NCBI RefSeq assembly: GCF_002205845.1
Contig: NZ_NISI01000014.1
Coordinates: 1 to 64,000, forward strand
Direction of reading: 5' to 3'
Length of the DNA stretch: 64,000 nt
DNA from: Roseateles puraquae
GTDB lineage: Bacteria > Pseudomonadota > Gammaproteobacteria > Burkholderiales > Burkholderiaceae_C
Below are positions 44,783 through 53,166 of this stretch, in pieces. The position numbers and the translations under genes are program-made. The stretch's first letter is position 1; each line of letters begins with the position of its first letter. The notes under the pieces are model-generated. The model had not been told where the DNA came from and searched no databases. It was given only the letters and a program-made list of their open reading frames with translations.

Positions 44783-44978
44783 TAAACCCGATGCTCCGGT
44801 GCCGATGTTTTCCGCAGCGCGGCCGAGCCGCAGCCCGGTCTAGGTGCCAGCAACGCCTGCGAGCGGTTTGTCCCAAACCGCCAGTTTTTGCACCGAAAGC
44901 CAGGCGCCTACAAAATCACCGCGCCTGTAAGTGCTTGATCTGTAGGTGCGCTTCTATCCAAGGCGCCAGTTTTTGCAC
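44749..44978. repeat. inverted and direct copies of an AAACCGCCAGTT-type motif
   Basis: A 24-base motif on the minus strand at 44749-44772 recurs on the plus strand at 44875-44898 with three mismatches. A 15-base core, CGCCAGTTTTTGCAC, occurs at 44879 and again at 44964. They lie in the 230-base non-coding gap between the broken tnpA and the second transposase. They may be transposase-binding sites or remains of a second nested end. Confidence 0.55.
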
Positions 44979-45004
44979 GACCAACCATGGCGCCTTCGAG
45001 ATGC

Positions 45005-47956
45005 TCAGCCCCTAGCCTTCCGCTTGGCGGACCCCTGGTTGCGCAACAGCGCATCGACGTACTTGTCGATGCTGAAGGTCAGCATGCCTCGGAAGTTCAC
45101 GTGCCCGAAGTGAGCCGGGCCCATCCTGCGCAGCCAGGAATCCTCCAAGGGATGCTTGTGCTTCTCTTTGCGCCACTTATCGACGACGGACTGCATCTGC
45201 GCCGTGTTCCATGCGATGAGGATGTTGGACAGCAGCGCGTGCGACCCGGAGATCGCGCGCATCTCCGAATCACGGCGACCGCGCTCGGGCTCCAGCCGGC
45301 CGGAGTAGACCGCGCGCTGCAGTTGGTGCACCGACTCGCCCCGGTTCAGTAGCGTATGGATCTCGCGGCGGAACTCGGGGTTGCTGTGGTACTCGCAGAG
45401 ATAGATGGTCCGCAGGAGGCGGCCCAGCGAGTCCAGCGTTTTGTGCAGTGGATCCCCCTGGGCCGCACTGCCGAGTTTTTCAAGGAGGAACTTCGGCGTG
45501 ACTCGACCGGTCTTGACAGACGCCAGCATGCGCAGGTAATCGTCGTATCCGTCTTTGATCGTCTTCAACGCGATGGTCCCTACCGCGGCCCGCTCCAGGG
45601 ATTCCGGCACTTCGAATCCCCTGGGGACGAACAGCTTCTGTTCGGAGAGGTTCTTCAGCCGAGGGCAAAGATCGAAGCCGAGACCCTTGGCCGTCGCCAT
45701 CGCGGCGTTGGTGTATCCGTGGGTGTCTACCGCCAGCAGCGAAAGTTTGATCTCATCGCTTTGACGCGATGCGTTGTAGGTCTCAGCGCCGTGCACGGCC
45801 ATGCTGTGTTGGCGGACGTTGAGCACAATGGCCTCGTCGTGGAAGATGCCGTACGAGCCCAACACGTGGGTGTAGATTCCCACGGCATGTGTGCGCCGCC
45901 GCGGATCCACGCGCGCGTTGTACAAGTGCTGGGTCGCGTCCAAGGACATCATGTCCGATGAGGCCTTGTCGCCGCGGTCCCAGAGCTTGGTGATCGCGAA
46001 CTGGTGTTGGTAGGCCAGCACACGTTCGTTGGCCTTCCTCAGCCGCCCTGGCACTTCCAGCGACCGCATCGCAGACGTGATCTGCGACACCTCGATGTTG
46101 GGAATCATGGCCGCAACCGCCTTGGCAGAGACTTCAGTGCCGTGCGCCAGCAAGGCGCCATAGTTGGCCAGCAACTCGTTGACGGAGTCGGCCTTACGGC
46201 CTAGCAGCGCTTCGGTGAAGTTGCACGCCACGTCGACGGCGACCATCACGTCGCTGAGCTGCGTCTCACCGATGGCCTGGAAAATGGCGTTGCGAGTGTT
46301 GATGACGTTGTCGTCGACCTCCATTGCCTCGATGGGCGGGATGTGCAACTCGCCCTTCGGACCGATGGTGACCCTCTCCGCGTCCACGGTCTCGGCCAAC
46401 GCCTGCAGACTGACTCTCAGCGTGGCCAGCAGCGGCTCAAGGAAACGCTCAGGATCGACGGGCATGTTCAGCGTGCCCATGAGGATGCTGCGCTTCTTCT
46501 TCCACTCCTCCTTGGAAATCAGCATGCCGTCGCGGCTACGGAAGTCCTCGCTGTGGTCGATCCACATCCGGCCACCCTTGAGGCATTTGCGCACCGCCAT
46601 CAGCGCGCATGCACGCAGACCGGTGAGGCCTTGCTTGCGGTCTGCACCGTTGACGATCGAGTGCCAGACCGGGTCAACCATGCTGGCGTCGAAGCCCTCC
46701 GGCAGCTCGGCCAAGTCCTTCTCATGCAGATCGCGAAGCGCGGCGATCTGTTTCATGGCCGGGAGGCCATCGCGGCCTTGGAAGTCCAGCGCCATCATGT
46801 CCTTGATGAGGTTCTTCACGCGCACGTGGTCCTCGCTCAAAGCCTGGCGCACCATCGCGGCGTTGCTCATGTCGATGGGCTTGCTGTCGTCGGGGAACAT
46901 CTCCTGGAGCGCGGAGATCTTCTGTTCAGCGCTCTTGCTGTCGTCATACAGCACCGACCGCGTCTGCGTCTCGCGCGTCCGGAACTCGCCCAGCGTCTGT
47001 ATCTTGCGGCGGTTCACGGTCGTGCCGGCCTGGCTGACCAGGTTGCAGATCCGCCGGCCGCACATGAAGAGCGCGACGTCCGTCAATTCAAGTAGGGAAC
47101 TGCGCAGGAAGCAGACGATCTCCAGGTGAAGGGTGTCTCGAGCCAGACGCTGGCTGTGCGCCGGCGGGCGGTTGACGATGCCCTGGCCAAAGGCATGCAT
47201 GCGCAGCAATGGGATGCCTTCCAGCGTCCATTCATGCACGCCCAGGCCCTTGAGAAACTGGACCTTGCCGATGACGTCGGTCAGGTTGCTCGGGCTGTGT
47301 TTTCCGGTTGGCACCTTCAACCATTCGACGACGGTCGTGCTCTTGCGGCCCTTTCTCTTGGCGAATACCTCGGCCACTACGCGATCGAGCTTGTCGGGCG
47401 GCACGTGCTTTCGCACCACTTCAAGCGCCGAGACTTCTGCCGAATTGAACGCGTCGCGGGCCACGTCGCGAATGGCCCGGTCGGACGGCAACTGGACCTT
47501 GCGATCGAAGAGCCATAGCTCACCCGCCCTGACCAGGTCATCGACGGAGATGGCATTGCCTGCGTGCGACTGCAGCGAGGCCAACAGCTCAAGCAGATCG
47601 GCATCCTCGGCTGACCTGAAGCCAGCCTCCTCGAACGCCCATTTCCGGTGGTCGAAGAGCGTCTTCTCCCGCGAATACAGTGCCTTGATCGACGCGATCG
47701 ACGTGTCACTGACGCCGAGTGTGCGTGACAGGTACTGCAGCAGCGTGGCTGGCAGCACCTTGCTGTGCGTGAAGCTTCGACCCGTCGCCCGAGCCAACAC
47801 CAGTTGCGCCGCAGCCGCCAGGCGAGCCTTGGTCGGGAACTTCCGTATCTTCTCGACGTCCGTCTGCGAGAGGCCGAAGGCATGTTCGGCATCGAACTCA
47901 CTCAGTCCTCTAGGAAGCTCGGTCAGGCCGACAAATCGCTGGCGGTAGGACGACAA
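45005..47956 (-). CDS. tnpA: full-length Tn3-family transposase, divergent type
   Basis: The 983-residue protein has the Tn3 DDE transposase C-terminal half with SSDMMSLDATQHLYNARVD, LLAVDTHGYTNAAMATAKGLGFDLCPRL and RDSEMRAISGSHALLSNILIAWN supplying the acidic residues. The N-terminal third (GLTELPRGLSEFDAEHAFGLS) differs strongly from the transposase fragment at 43.6-44.8 kb, so it belongs to another subgroup. No frameshifts are seen, so it may be active. A tyrosine recombinase gene lies behind it in the same direction. Confidence 0.9.
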   Translation of the reverse strand: MSSYRQRFVGLTELPRGLSEFDAEHAFGLSQTDVEKIRKFPTKARLAAAAQLVLARATGRSFTHSKVLPATLLQYLSRTLGVSDTSIASIKALYSREKTLFDHRKWAFEEAGFRSAEDADLLELLASLQSHAGNAISVDDLVRAGELWLFDRKVQLPSDRAIRDVARDAFNSAEVSALEVVRKHVPPDKLDRVVAEVFAKRKGRKSTTVVEWLKVPTGKHSPSNLTDVIGKVQFLKGLGVHEWTLEGIPLLRMHAFGQGIVNRPPAHSQRLARDTLHLEIVCFLRSSLLELTDVALFMCGRRICNLVSQAGTTVNRRKIQTLGEFRTRETQTRSVLYDDSKSAEQKISALQEMFPDDSKPIDMSNAAMVRQALSEDHVRVKNLIKDMMALDFQGRDGLPAMKQIAALRDLHEKDLAELPEGFDASMVDPVWHSIVNGADRKQGLTGLRACALMAVRKCLKGGRMWIDHSEDFRSRDGMLISKEEWKKKRSILMGTLNMPVDPERFLEPLLATLRVSLQALAETVDAERVTIGPKGELHIPPIEAMEVDDNVINTRNAIFQAIGETQLSDVMVAVDVACNFTEALLGRKADSVNELLANYGALLAHGTEVSAKAVAAMIPNIEVSQITSAMRSLEVPGRLRKANERVLAYQHQFAITKLWDRGDKASSDMMSLDATQHLYNARVDPRRRTHAVGIYTHVLGSYGIFHDEAIVLNVRQHSMAVHGAETYNASRQSDEIKLSLLAVDTHGYTNAAMATAKGLGFDLCPRLKNLSEQKLFVPRGFEVPESLERAAVGTIALKTIKDGYDDYLRMLASVKTGRVTPKFLLEKLGSAAQGDPLHKTLDSLGRLLRTIYLCEYHSNPEFRREIHTLLNRGESVHQLQRAVYSGRLEPERGRRDSEMRAISGSHALLSNILIAWNTAQMQSVVDKWRKEKHKHPLEDSWLRRMGPAHFGHVNFRGMLTFSIDKYVDALLRNQGSAKRKARG

Positions 47957-48010
47957 GAAGCACCTCCAAAGAAGATGTAGTTGCGACGTCAGCGTCGCTC
48001 GATCGGATCC

Positions 48011-48970
48011 CTATGACGACGAGGGCGCACTGCGCGCGAGCCCGCTTTCAAACTTGGTCTTCATCCCGTCCAGCGAGATGTCGATGTAGCGCAGCGCGGA
48101 GCTGACGTCGCGCCAGCCAACGTGCTCCATCAGTTCCTTGAGGTCCCAGCCGTTGCTGCTGGCCCAGTTGGCGAAACCACGGCGAAGCGAGTGGCTGGAA
48201 TAACTGGCGGCCTCCTCGGCGCCAGCCGCGTGCAGGATGCGCCGCAGCAGCGGCAGCACAGTCTTGCTCAGCATGTGCTCGTTCGAGACGTTGCCCCAAC
48301 GATCGATGCTAGGGAACACCGGCCCGGTCTTGCGGCCGCTCAGCTCGATCCAGTCGAGGTAGGCGTCCACAGGGCACAGCCGCGACAGCGCCGGGCAATG
48401 GAATGCACGGTCCTCGCCCTCGTCAGTGGTCTTGGTCTTTCGAGGCCGGCAGGTCAGCCCTTTGCCCCGCTGGGCTTGGACCTCCTCGATGCGCATGCTG
48501 GCCAGCTCGTCGGATCGGAATGCGCGCCAAAAGCCCAGCAGGAGCATCGCGCGGTCGCGGCTGCGGCGCAGCTGCTCGGTCTGGCGGCCGTGCTCGCGTG
48601 CCGACGCCTGCGCCTTCAGCAGCCAGTCGGACACCGCTTCGAGCACGTCGAGCTGCAGCGGCCGGGCCCGCTTCTGCGGCACCGCGTGCTTGGCCCGGAC
48701 GCCACGCAGCACCTTCTGCACCAGCGGCGACCGGGTGGGATCGCCGAAGCCGTTGTCGGCATGCCATCGCGCCAGTGCCGCCAGATGCAGACGCAGCGTG
48801 CTGATGCGGTAGACCTCAGCGTGCTCGGCCACGTAGCGCGCCACCGTGTCAGCCGTTGCGGGCAGCAGCCCGCTCCAGACTTGCTCGAAGTTGCGCAGCG
48901 CTGCGGCATAGCTCTTGACCGTGTTGTCCCGGTCGGCCGCTAGGACGTACTGCTCAACGGTGGCGCTCAT
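48011..48970 (-). CDS. tyrosine recombinase (probable cointegrate resolvase)
   Basis: The 319-residue protein has a SAM-like N-terminal core-binding domain and a catalytic domain with Arg (LGFWRAFRSDELASMR), HSLRRGFANWAS, the second His (HVGWRDV) and Tyr (ALRYIDIS). Some Tn3-family elements (Tn4651 type) use a tyrosine recombinase for resolution, so a role with the adjacent tnpA is likely. An integrase role is the alternative. ATG overlaps the stop of the LysR gene by four bases. Confidence 0.85.
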   Translation of the reverse strand: MSATVEQYVLAADRDNTVKSYAAALRNFEQVWSGLLPATADTVARYVAEHAEVYRISTLRLHLAALARWHADNGFGDPTRSPLVQKVLRGVRAKHAVPQKRARPLQLDVLEAVSDWLLKAQASAREHGRQTEQLRRSRDRAMLLLGFWRAFRSDELASMRIEEVQAQRGKGLTCRPRKTKTTDEGEDRAFHCPALSRLCPVDAYLDWIELSGRKTGPVFPSIDRWGNVSNEHMLSKTVLPLLRRILHAAGAEEAASYSSHSLRRGFANWASSNGWDLKELMEHVGWRDVSSALRYIDISLDGMKTKFESGLARSAPSSS

Positions 48971-49950
48971 GGCGCCAAGCTCGTCGCTTCCAATCGGCGG
49001 AAGGACTTCGGTGAAGGCCGTCGCCGCATAGCCGCCCGTTCCAGCGCCGCCAGGCGGGTTTCCGATGGTGCAAATGCCTGGCTGCCTTGCAAGCGGTCCA
49101 GCGCGAACTCGACGAAGGCGCCGACCTGCGGCAGCACTTCACCGCTGTAGTGGCAAAGGAACAGGTGGGCCGAATCGACCCCCAACGACGGTAGCGGCAC
49201 AAGCGTGCCGTCCTCGATGTACGGCATCGCAGTCAGTGAGATCAGCTGCATCGCCAAGCGGCCAGACCGGGCGATCTGCAGTTCGAGTTGGTCGTCGTTG
49301 GTCGAAAGCATCGGCCCGCGATCCTTGCCGCCCGTCCGGGCCTCAAGCACCGGCATCCCGGCTTGGCGCGCGTCCAGCGCCTCGACCGACCGCGGCACCC
49401 CGTGCTTGGCCAGGTAGCCCGGCGAGGCGCAGTACAGGAGTAGCGCTTCCATCAGGAAGGTGCTGCTGACGGCCTGCTCCAGCATCGGCCCGAAGCTGAA
49501 GCACACCTCGTCTTCCCCCTGGAGCGCCGGCGTGGCTTGGTCGACGGACCTGACGTGCAGGTTCAGCTTGGGATGCAGCGCGCTGAAGGCGTCGACCACC
49601 GGCGCCAGCACGGTCGACACCACCATCCGCGGCGCTGCGATGGACAGGTGGCCGGTGAGCGGCTTGAACGACGCCTTGCGCACGGCGTCCAACGCTGCGT
49701 TCATCGCCTCCAGTGCTGGTCGGGATGCGTCGACCAGCACCTGACCTTCGGGTGTCAGCGCCAGCCGCCGCGTCGTGCGCTCCAGCAGCTTGACTCCGAG
49801 CTGCCGCTCCAGCTGTGCCAGCGTCTTGCTCGCGGCCTGGGGCGTGATGCCCTGGTCGGCAGCGGCGTTGGTCAGGCTACCGAGTTCGTCCGCCTTCAAC
49901 AACGTGGCAAGGGCTCTAAGTTCGCGCATAGGGGTTGGCATGGTTGCCAT
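48967..49950 (-). CDS. LysR-family regulator coupled to the recombinase
   Basis: The 327-residue protein has a LysR winged helix at 10-70 (LGSLTNAAADQGITPQAASKTLAQLERQLG) and an effector-binding domain (95-300). Its stop overlaps the recombinase start (ATGA), so regulator and recombinase are made together. In the divergent gap lies a promoter for the RES toxin operon. What it senses is not evident. Confidence 0.85.
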   Translation of the reverse strand: MATMPTPMRELRALATLLKADELGSLTNAAADQGITPQAASKTLAQLERQLGVKLLERTTRRLALTPEGQVLVDASRPALEAMNAALDAVRKASFKPLTGHLSIAAPRMVVSTVLAPVVDAFSALHPKLNLHVRSVDQATPALQGEDEVCFSFGPMLEQAVSSTFLMEALLLYCASPGYLAKHGVPRSVEALDARQAGMPVLEARTGGKDRGPMLSTNDDQLELQIARSGRLAMQLISLTAMPYIEDGTLVPLPSLGVDSAHLFLCHYSGEVLPQVGAFVEFALDRLQGSQAFAPSETRLAALERAAMRRRPSPKSFRRLEATSLAP

Positions 49951-50049
49951 CTACAACAGACGGTTGTAAATCATATGTATTTTAAACCGTGTGTCTACTG
50001 GAGCCCGTTCTCCGAGTGCGCCCCGGTTAGGTGCGTGGAGTCGGTGGCC

Positions 50050-50077
50050 TTGCATCCCTAGCGCTGTTTTCTATAAT
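50050..50077 (+). promoter_or_regulatory. sigma-70-type promoter before the Xre/RES operon
   Basis: TTGCAT at 50050-50055 and a perfect TATAAT at 50072-50077 are 16 bases apart, about 30 bases before the TTG start at 50110. Sequence between them and the gene (AACTTAACGAACTT) could hold an operator. The LysR gene is divergent. Confidence 0.6.
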
Positions 50078-50109
50078 CCAACTTAACGAACTTTTCTGAG
50101 TTATCCGTT

Positions 50110-50616
50110 TTGACCTGGGACACCCTTCACCTGCTTGCAGCGCATGACGCCGGACTGGACTCAGTCATGGCGGAGATGCGCCAACTGCGCCGGTACGGCC
50201 TGTCCGAGCGCGAGCGGCTCGCTGGCGCTGCCGGCTGGAACGAGGTGGTTCGCCATGCCCGCGAGATGCGCGGACTGGGCCTCGACGACACGATGCTGGA
50301 AGTGCTGCGCGAGGTGCAGCGCATCAAGGCGGCGGCAGTCTCGCTGCCGCCCCACTTCCTAAACGAGATCAGCGCTGCCCTGGAACAGCAGCGCTGGCTG
50401 GCTGCCTACCGGACCGCCACGCTGGAGTTGTTGAACAACTGCCGGCGCTTCTTGCTGAGCCGACGGTTGCGCCTGCGCAACCTCATCAGCCTGCTGGACA
50501 CGTTCTGCCGATCCGTGAGGTTGAGGCCGCCAAGGCGGGTCCGTGGCATCACGCTGGTCCGCCGGGCCCTCGGCTTTTTCAGCGCCGCGAAGGTCGATGG
50601 GCGGAATCTCCCATGA
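50110..50616 (+). CDS. hypothetical protein, first gene of the Xre/RES operon
   Basis: I do not recognise the family. The product is helical and Arg/Leu-rich. TTG 50110 is the first possible start (168 residues); ATG 50167 is an alternative. The C-terminal part is strongly basic (LLSRRLRLRNLISLLDTF, VRLRPPRRVRG). It stands 37 bases before the antitoxin gene and under a good promoter, so it is probably expressed with the toxin-antitoxin pair. Confidence 0.55.
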   Translation: MTWDTLHLLAAHDAGLDSVMAEMRQLRRYGLSERERLAGAAGWNEVVRHAREMRGLGLDDTMLEVLREVQRIKAAAVSLPPHFLNEISAALEQQRWLAAYRTATLELLNNCRRFLLSRRLRLRNLISLLDTFCRSVRLRPPRRVRGITLVRRALGFFSAAKVDGRNLP

Positions 50617-50653
50617 GGGTTCTCTCAATTGGTGCGCATTGCGCGACTTCACG

Positions 50654-51112
50654 ATGATTTATCCCTCAACCACCTCCGCGCGGCGCCCCGATGAGGCGCC
50701 CGGCGAGCAAGCAACACCCTATGTCTCGGCCTCTGAAACCCAAGCACTGCTGCGCAGCAGTCTGGCCGCGCGCAACGCGCGCCTCGAGGCCTCCGACATG
50801 GTGAACACCGATCAAGCGGCCAAGCTGGCCGGGACTACTCGAGTGACGATCAACGCCTGGATTGCCAAGGGACGCGCCATCGGCGTGCCACGCATGCAGC
50901 GCGGCTTTCGGCTGCCGGCATGGCAGTTCGAGCCGATGCTGTGGGACGTGATCCCCAAGCTGTCCAAGGCGTTGGGCACCCTCGATGGCTGGACCCTGCT
51001 GGCATTTCTGGAGACCCCGCACGGCGGCCTTGGTGGAGTTCCCCCCCGCCAGGCTCTTGAACAGGGCCAAGCAGATCGGGTGTTGGCGTTGGCCAGCGCG
51101 GAGGGTCTCTGA
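50654..51112 (+). CDS. Xre/MbcA-type antitoxin of a RES toxin
   Basis: The 152-residue protein has a central helix-turn-helix (VNTDQAAKLAGTTRVTINAWIAKGRAIGVPR) and a C-terminal MbcA/ParS-like toxin-binding domain (WQFEPMLWDVIPKLSKALGTLDGWTLLAFLETPHGGLGG...LEQGQADRVLALA). This domain pair is typical of the antitoxin that precedes RES toxins. It ends nine bases before the toxin ATG. Confidence 0.82.
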   Translation: MIYPSTTSARRPDEAPGEQATPYVSASETQALLRSSLAARNARLEASDMVNTDQAAKLAGTTRVTINAWIAKGRAIGVPRMQRGFRLPAWQFEPMLWDVIPKLSKALGTLDGWTLLAFLETPHGGLGGVPPRQALEQGQADRVLALASAEGL

Positions 51113-51121
51113 CCCTCCAAG

Positions 51122-51700
51122 ATGAACTTCCAAGACTTTGATGAACTCCCACCGTATCGTCTGACGCCAGACCGACATCTCTTCAGGATCCAGCCGGTGC
51201 GCTCACGTCCCGGCAACCGCGCCGTCGGCCCCCTCCGCGTCTCGCTGCCAGGCGCGCTGAGCGGCCGCTTCTGTCTGCCGGACCAGCGCGTCGCCTACTT
51301 CGCCGACTCGCCAGAGACAGCCGGCTACGAGGCGTTCGGGCGCCGCGAGCAGACACTTCTTTCGCTGGACCGCCTGCGCCGCGGCGAGCTGCTCTGTGCC
51401 GGAGTGGCCGACGGCATAACCTTGCTCGACATGACGCCGCATGCGGCCGATTACCCGGCGCTGCAGTCGACCCGTTTCGGCCCGACCCAGGGCCTGGCCG
51501 CCCGCGCCGCTTCAGCTGGCTACGACGGCATCGCCTACCTGTCGGCGCAGCGCTACGCCGGCATCTGCTACGCGCTCTTCGAGCACGTCCTCCCAGCCAT
51601 TCGCGCCCGCTGGCGCCAGCGCCTGATCGACCCTGAGACTGGCAACCTGCACCGCGTTGTGGCAACTGTTGCTCGGGGCAGCGGTCTGCCACTTGCATGA
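51122..51700 (+). CDS. RES-domain toxin
   Basis: The 192-residue protein has the RES-domain Arg (HLFRIQPVRSRPGNR), VAYFADSPETAGYEAFGRRE, and a late Gly/Ser-rich stretch. RES toxins such as MbcT degrade NAD+ as hydrolases or phosphorylases. The pair with the upstream Xre/MbcA antitoxin forms a complete toxin-antitoxin operon. Converges with the gene at 51717. Confidence 0.85.
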   Translation: MNFQDFDELPPYRLTPDRHLFRIQPVRSRPGNRAVGPLRVSLPGALSGRFCLPDQRVAYFADSPETAGYEAFGRREQTLLSLDRLRRGELLCAGVADGITLLDMTPHAADYPALQSTRFGPTQGLAARAASAGYDGIAYLSAQRYAGICYALFEHVLPAIRARWRQRLIDPETGNLHRVVATVARGSGLPLA

Positions 51701-51716
51701 GGCCTAGCCGGGAGGC

Positions 51717-52127
51717 TCAACGAGCCCAGGCCCATGTCCAGATCGATCGCTTGAACTCCGGCCGCGCGTCCGGAAGGCGTGACACTGCCACCAGGGCCGC
51801 CAGCTCTTCGCCCCTCAAGCGCTCGCACCGCTCAAGCTGGAGCACCGGCTCAGGCTCAGGCCACAGCCGACCGGGCCAACGCGTCTCGCCAGCCGACCAG
51901 GACGTGTCGAACTGCTCGACCCAGACGCGGTCGCGGTCCGGCGACAGCGTCAGCACATGGACACGGCTGAGGGCGAGTTCGCGCAGCGGCACCGGCAGCA
52001 GATGCGTCATGACGCGGGTGAATGCGGGGATTTCGCTGCCAAGGTTGAAGGCAGCGACGCTGCCGGAAAGGGCCATTGGTGTTTCTTGTTGAAGTCGCAA
52101 CTGAACGTCGAAGTCGCAACTCGACAT
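51717..52127 (-). CDS. hypothetical protein, third gene of an unknown operon
   Basis: The 136-residue protein has no family I recognise. It has a Trp-rich C-terminus (WVEQFDTSWSAGETRWPGRLW, RSIWTWAWAR) and no signal or membrane segment. Its start overlaps the stop of the preceding gene by one base (TGATG). Similar size and tight coupling suggest it works with the two genes before it. Confidence 0.6.
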   Translation of the reverse strand: MSSCDFDVQLRLQQETPMALSGSVAAFNLGSEIPAFTRVMTHLLPVPLRELALSRVHVLTLSPDRDRVWVEQFDTSWSAGETRWPGRLWPEPEPVLQLERCERLRGEELAALVAVSRLPDARPEFKRSIWTWAWAR

Positions 52128-52501
52128 CAGCAGATTTGGACCTGATCCCAGGCGAGCACGCTGACGTCGACGGCGTCGCCCAGGCCCAACCTGACAGCCC
52201 CGCCCTGTAGCAGCTCGCGCTCGAACTCTCGCTCCTCGGCCGGCCGCATCAGCGCGTACTGCCGACCCGATGAGGTGGTCACGATTCCGGCTTCCTGGTC
52301 GACGGCCGTGATCGCCGAGGTGACGCGAACGGTACCGCGCTCTTCGGTAAGGTCCCTGAGGGTCACCAGGTGAAGGGTTCCGGCTGGCGCCCGGATCAAC
52401 CGCCAGGAATGCACCTCAATGCGCGGCTGTGCGTAGACCGCCGGCCCATCCCTCAGATTGACGAAGGCAACGGCGGGAACCCCCGGCTCACTTTCGCTCA
52501 T
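52127..52501 (-). CDS. hypothetical protein, second gene of an unknown operon
   Basis: The 124-residue protein is of unknown family. It is mainly beta-strand in character (VEVHSWRLIRAPAGTLHLVTLRDLTEERGTVRVTSAITAVDQEAG, then SGRQYALMRP). The ATG overlaps the stop of the gene before it (ATGA). Confidence 0.6.
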   Translation of the reverse strand: MSESEPGVPAVAFVNLRDGPAVYAQPRIEVHSWRLIRAPAGTLHLVTLRDLTEERGTVRVTSAITAVDQEAGIVTTSSGRQYALMRPAEEREFERELLQGGAVRLGLGDAVDVSVLAWDQVQIC

Positions 52502-53025
52502 GCGGCGTCCTTGCGCGCGCCGGCCCGACGAGTGCCGCGGTTTCCCGCAGGCGGTGTCTTGCGCCGGCTGCGCGGCTGGCGCCCAGCCTTGGCGGGCGAG
52601 ACACGCAGCAAAAGATCCTTCGTCGTCGGCTCCACGTGCTCCGGCACCAACCCACAGTCGAACTCCTGACCGGCCGCGTCGAGCAGGAACACGCTCTGCC
52701 CCGCCGGGGAACTGCACATCCAAACCTCGCGGACCTCTCGCGACGACCATTGACCGTTGGGGGATGCCCAGGCCGGCATCATGCAGACGATCCCCCGAAC
52801 AAGATCGGGATCGAGCCCGCGAAGCACTTCGGCCAGGTCGTAGTCCCAGGCGATGCAGATGGTGCGCGTCATGCTGCAGTCGTGGATCTCAGCGTCGACG
52901 ACTTCCACCGACAGCAGGAACCAAGGAGCATGCAAGGTCAGTTCGACCATGCGCCAGTGCTGGGAGCCGGGCTGCTCCAGGGCCGGCGGAAAGGGAAATT
53001 CATATTGCGGCTGGGACACGAACAT
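52498..53025 (-). CDS. hypothetical protein, first gene of an unknown operon
   Basis: The 175-residue protein is of unknown family. It has an aromatic-rich N-terminal half (MFVSQPQYEFPFPPAL, LHAPWFLLSVEVVDAEIHDCS) and a basic, disordered C-terminal tail (RQPRSRRKTPPAGNRGTRRAGARK). The tail suggests nucleic-acid contact, but this is a guess. Divergent from an XRE gene, with a palindromic operator between them. Confidence 0.6.
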   Translation of the reverse strand: MFVSQPQYEFPFPPALEQPGSQHWRMVELTLHAPWFLLSVEVVDAEIHDCSMTRTICIAWDYDLAEVLRGLDPDLVRGIVCMMPAWASPNGQWSSREVREVWMCSSPAGQSVFLLDAAGQEFDCGLVPEHVEPTTKDLLLRVSPAKAGRQPRSRRKTPPAGNRGTRRAGARKDAA

Positions 53026-53100
53026 TGGGTGCGAGGCCGTGAACAGCTACAGGTTCAGCGGCCGGATTGTTGAACTCCCATAAATTGTTCGACCTACCTG

Positions 53101-53125
53101 GCCATATCAAAATTCCTGATATGGC
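53101..53125. promoter_or_regulatory. palindromic operator between divergent accessory genes
   Basis: GCCATATCA, seven bases, then TGATATGGC form a perfect nine-base inverted repeat in the 141-base gap between the unknown operon (minus) and the XRE gene at 53167 (plus). Position and symmetry fit an operator for that XRE protein. Confidence 0.65.
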
Positions 53126-53166
53126 GCCGGCTCAGCTACGGTGCGAGGCTGAGAACCATCGCGTCC

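Noticed and set aside
44775-45004. Possible small RNA gene between the two transposases
   Set aside because: Inverted segments are present but there is no promoter or terminator; repeated transposon-end motifs explain the structure better.
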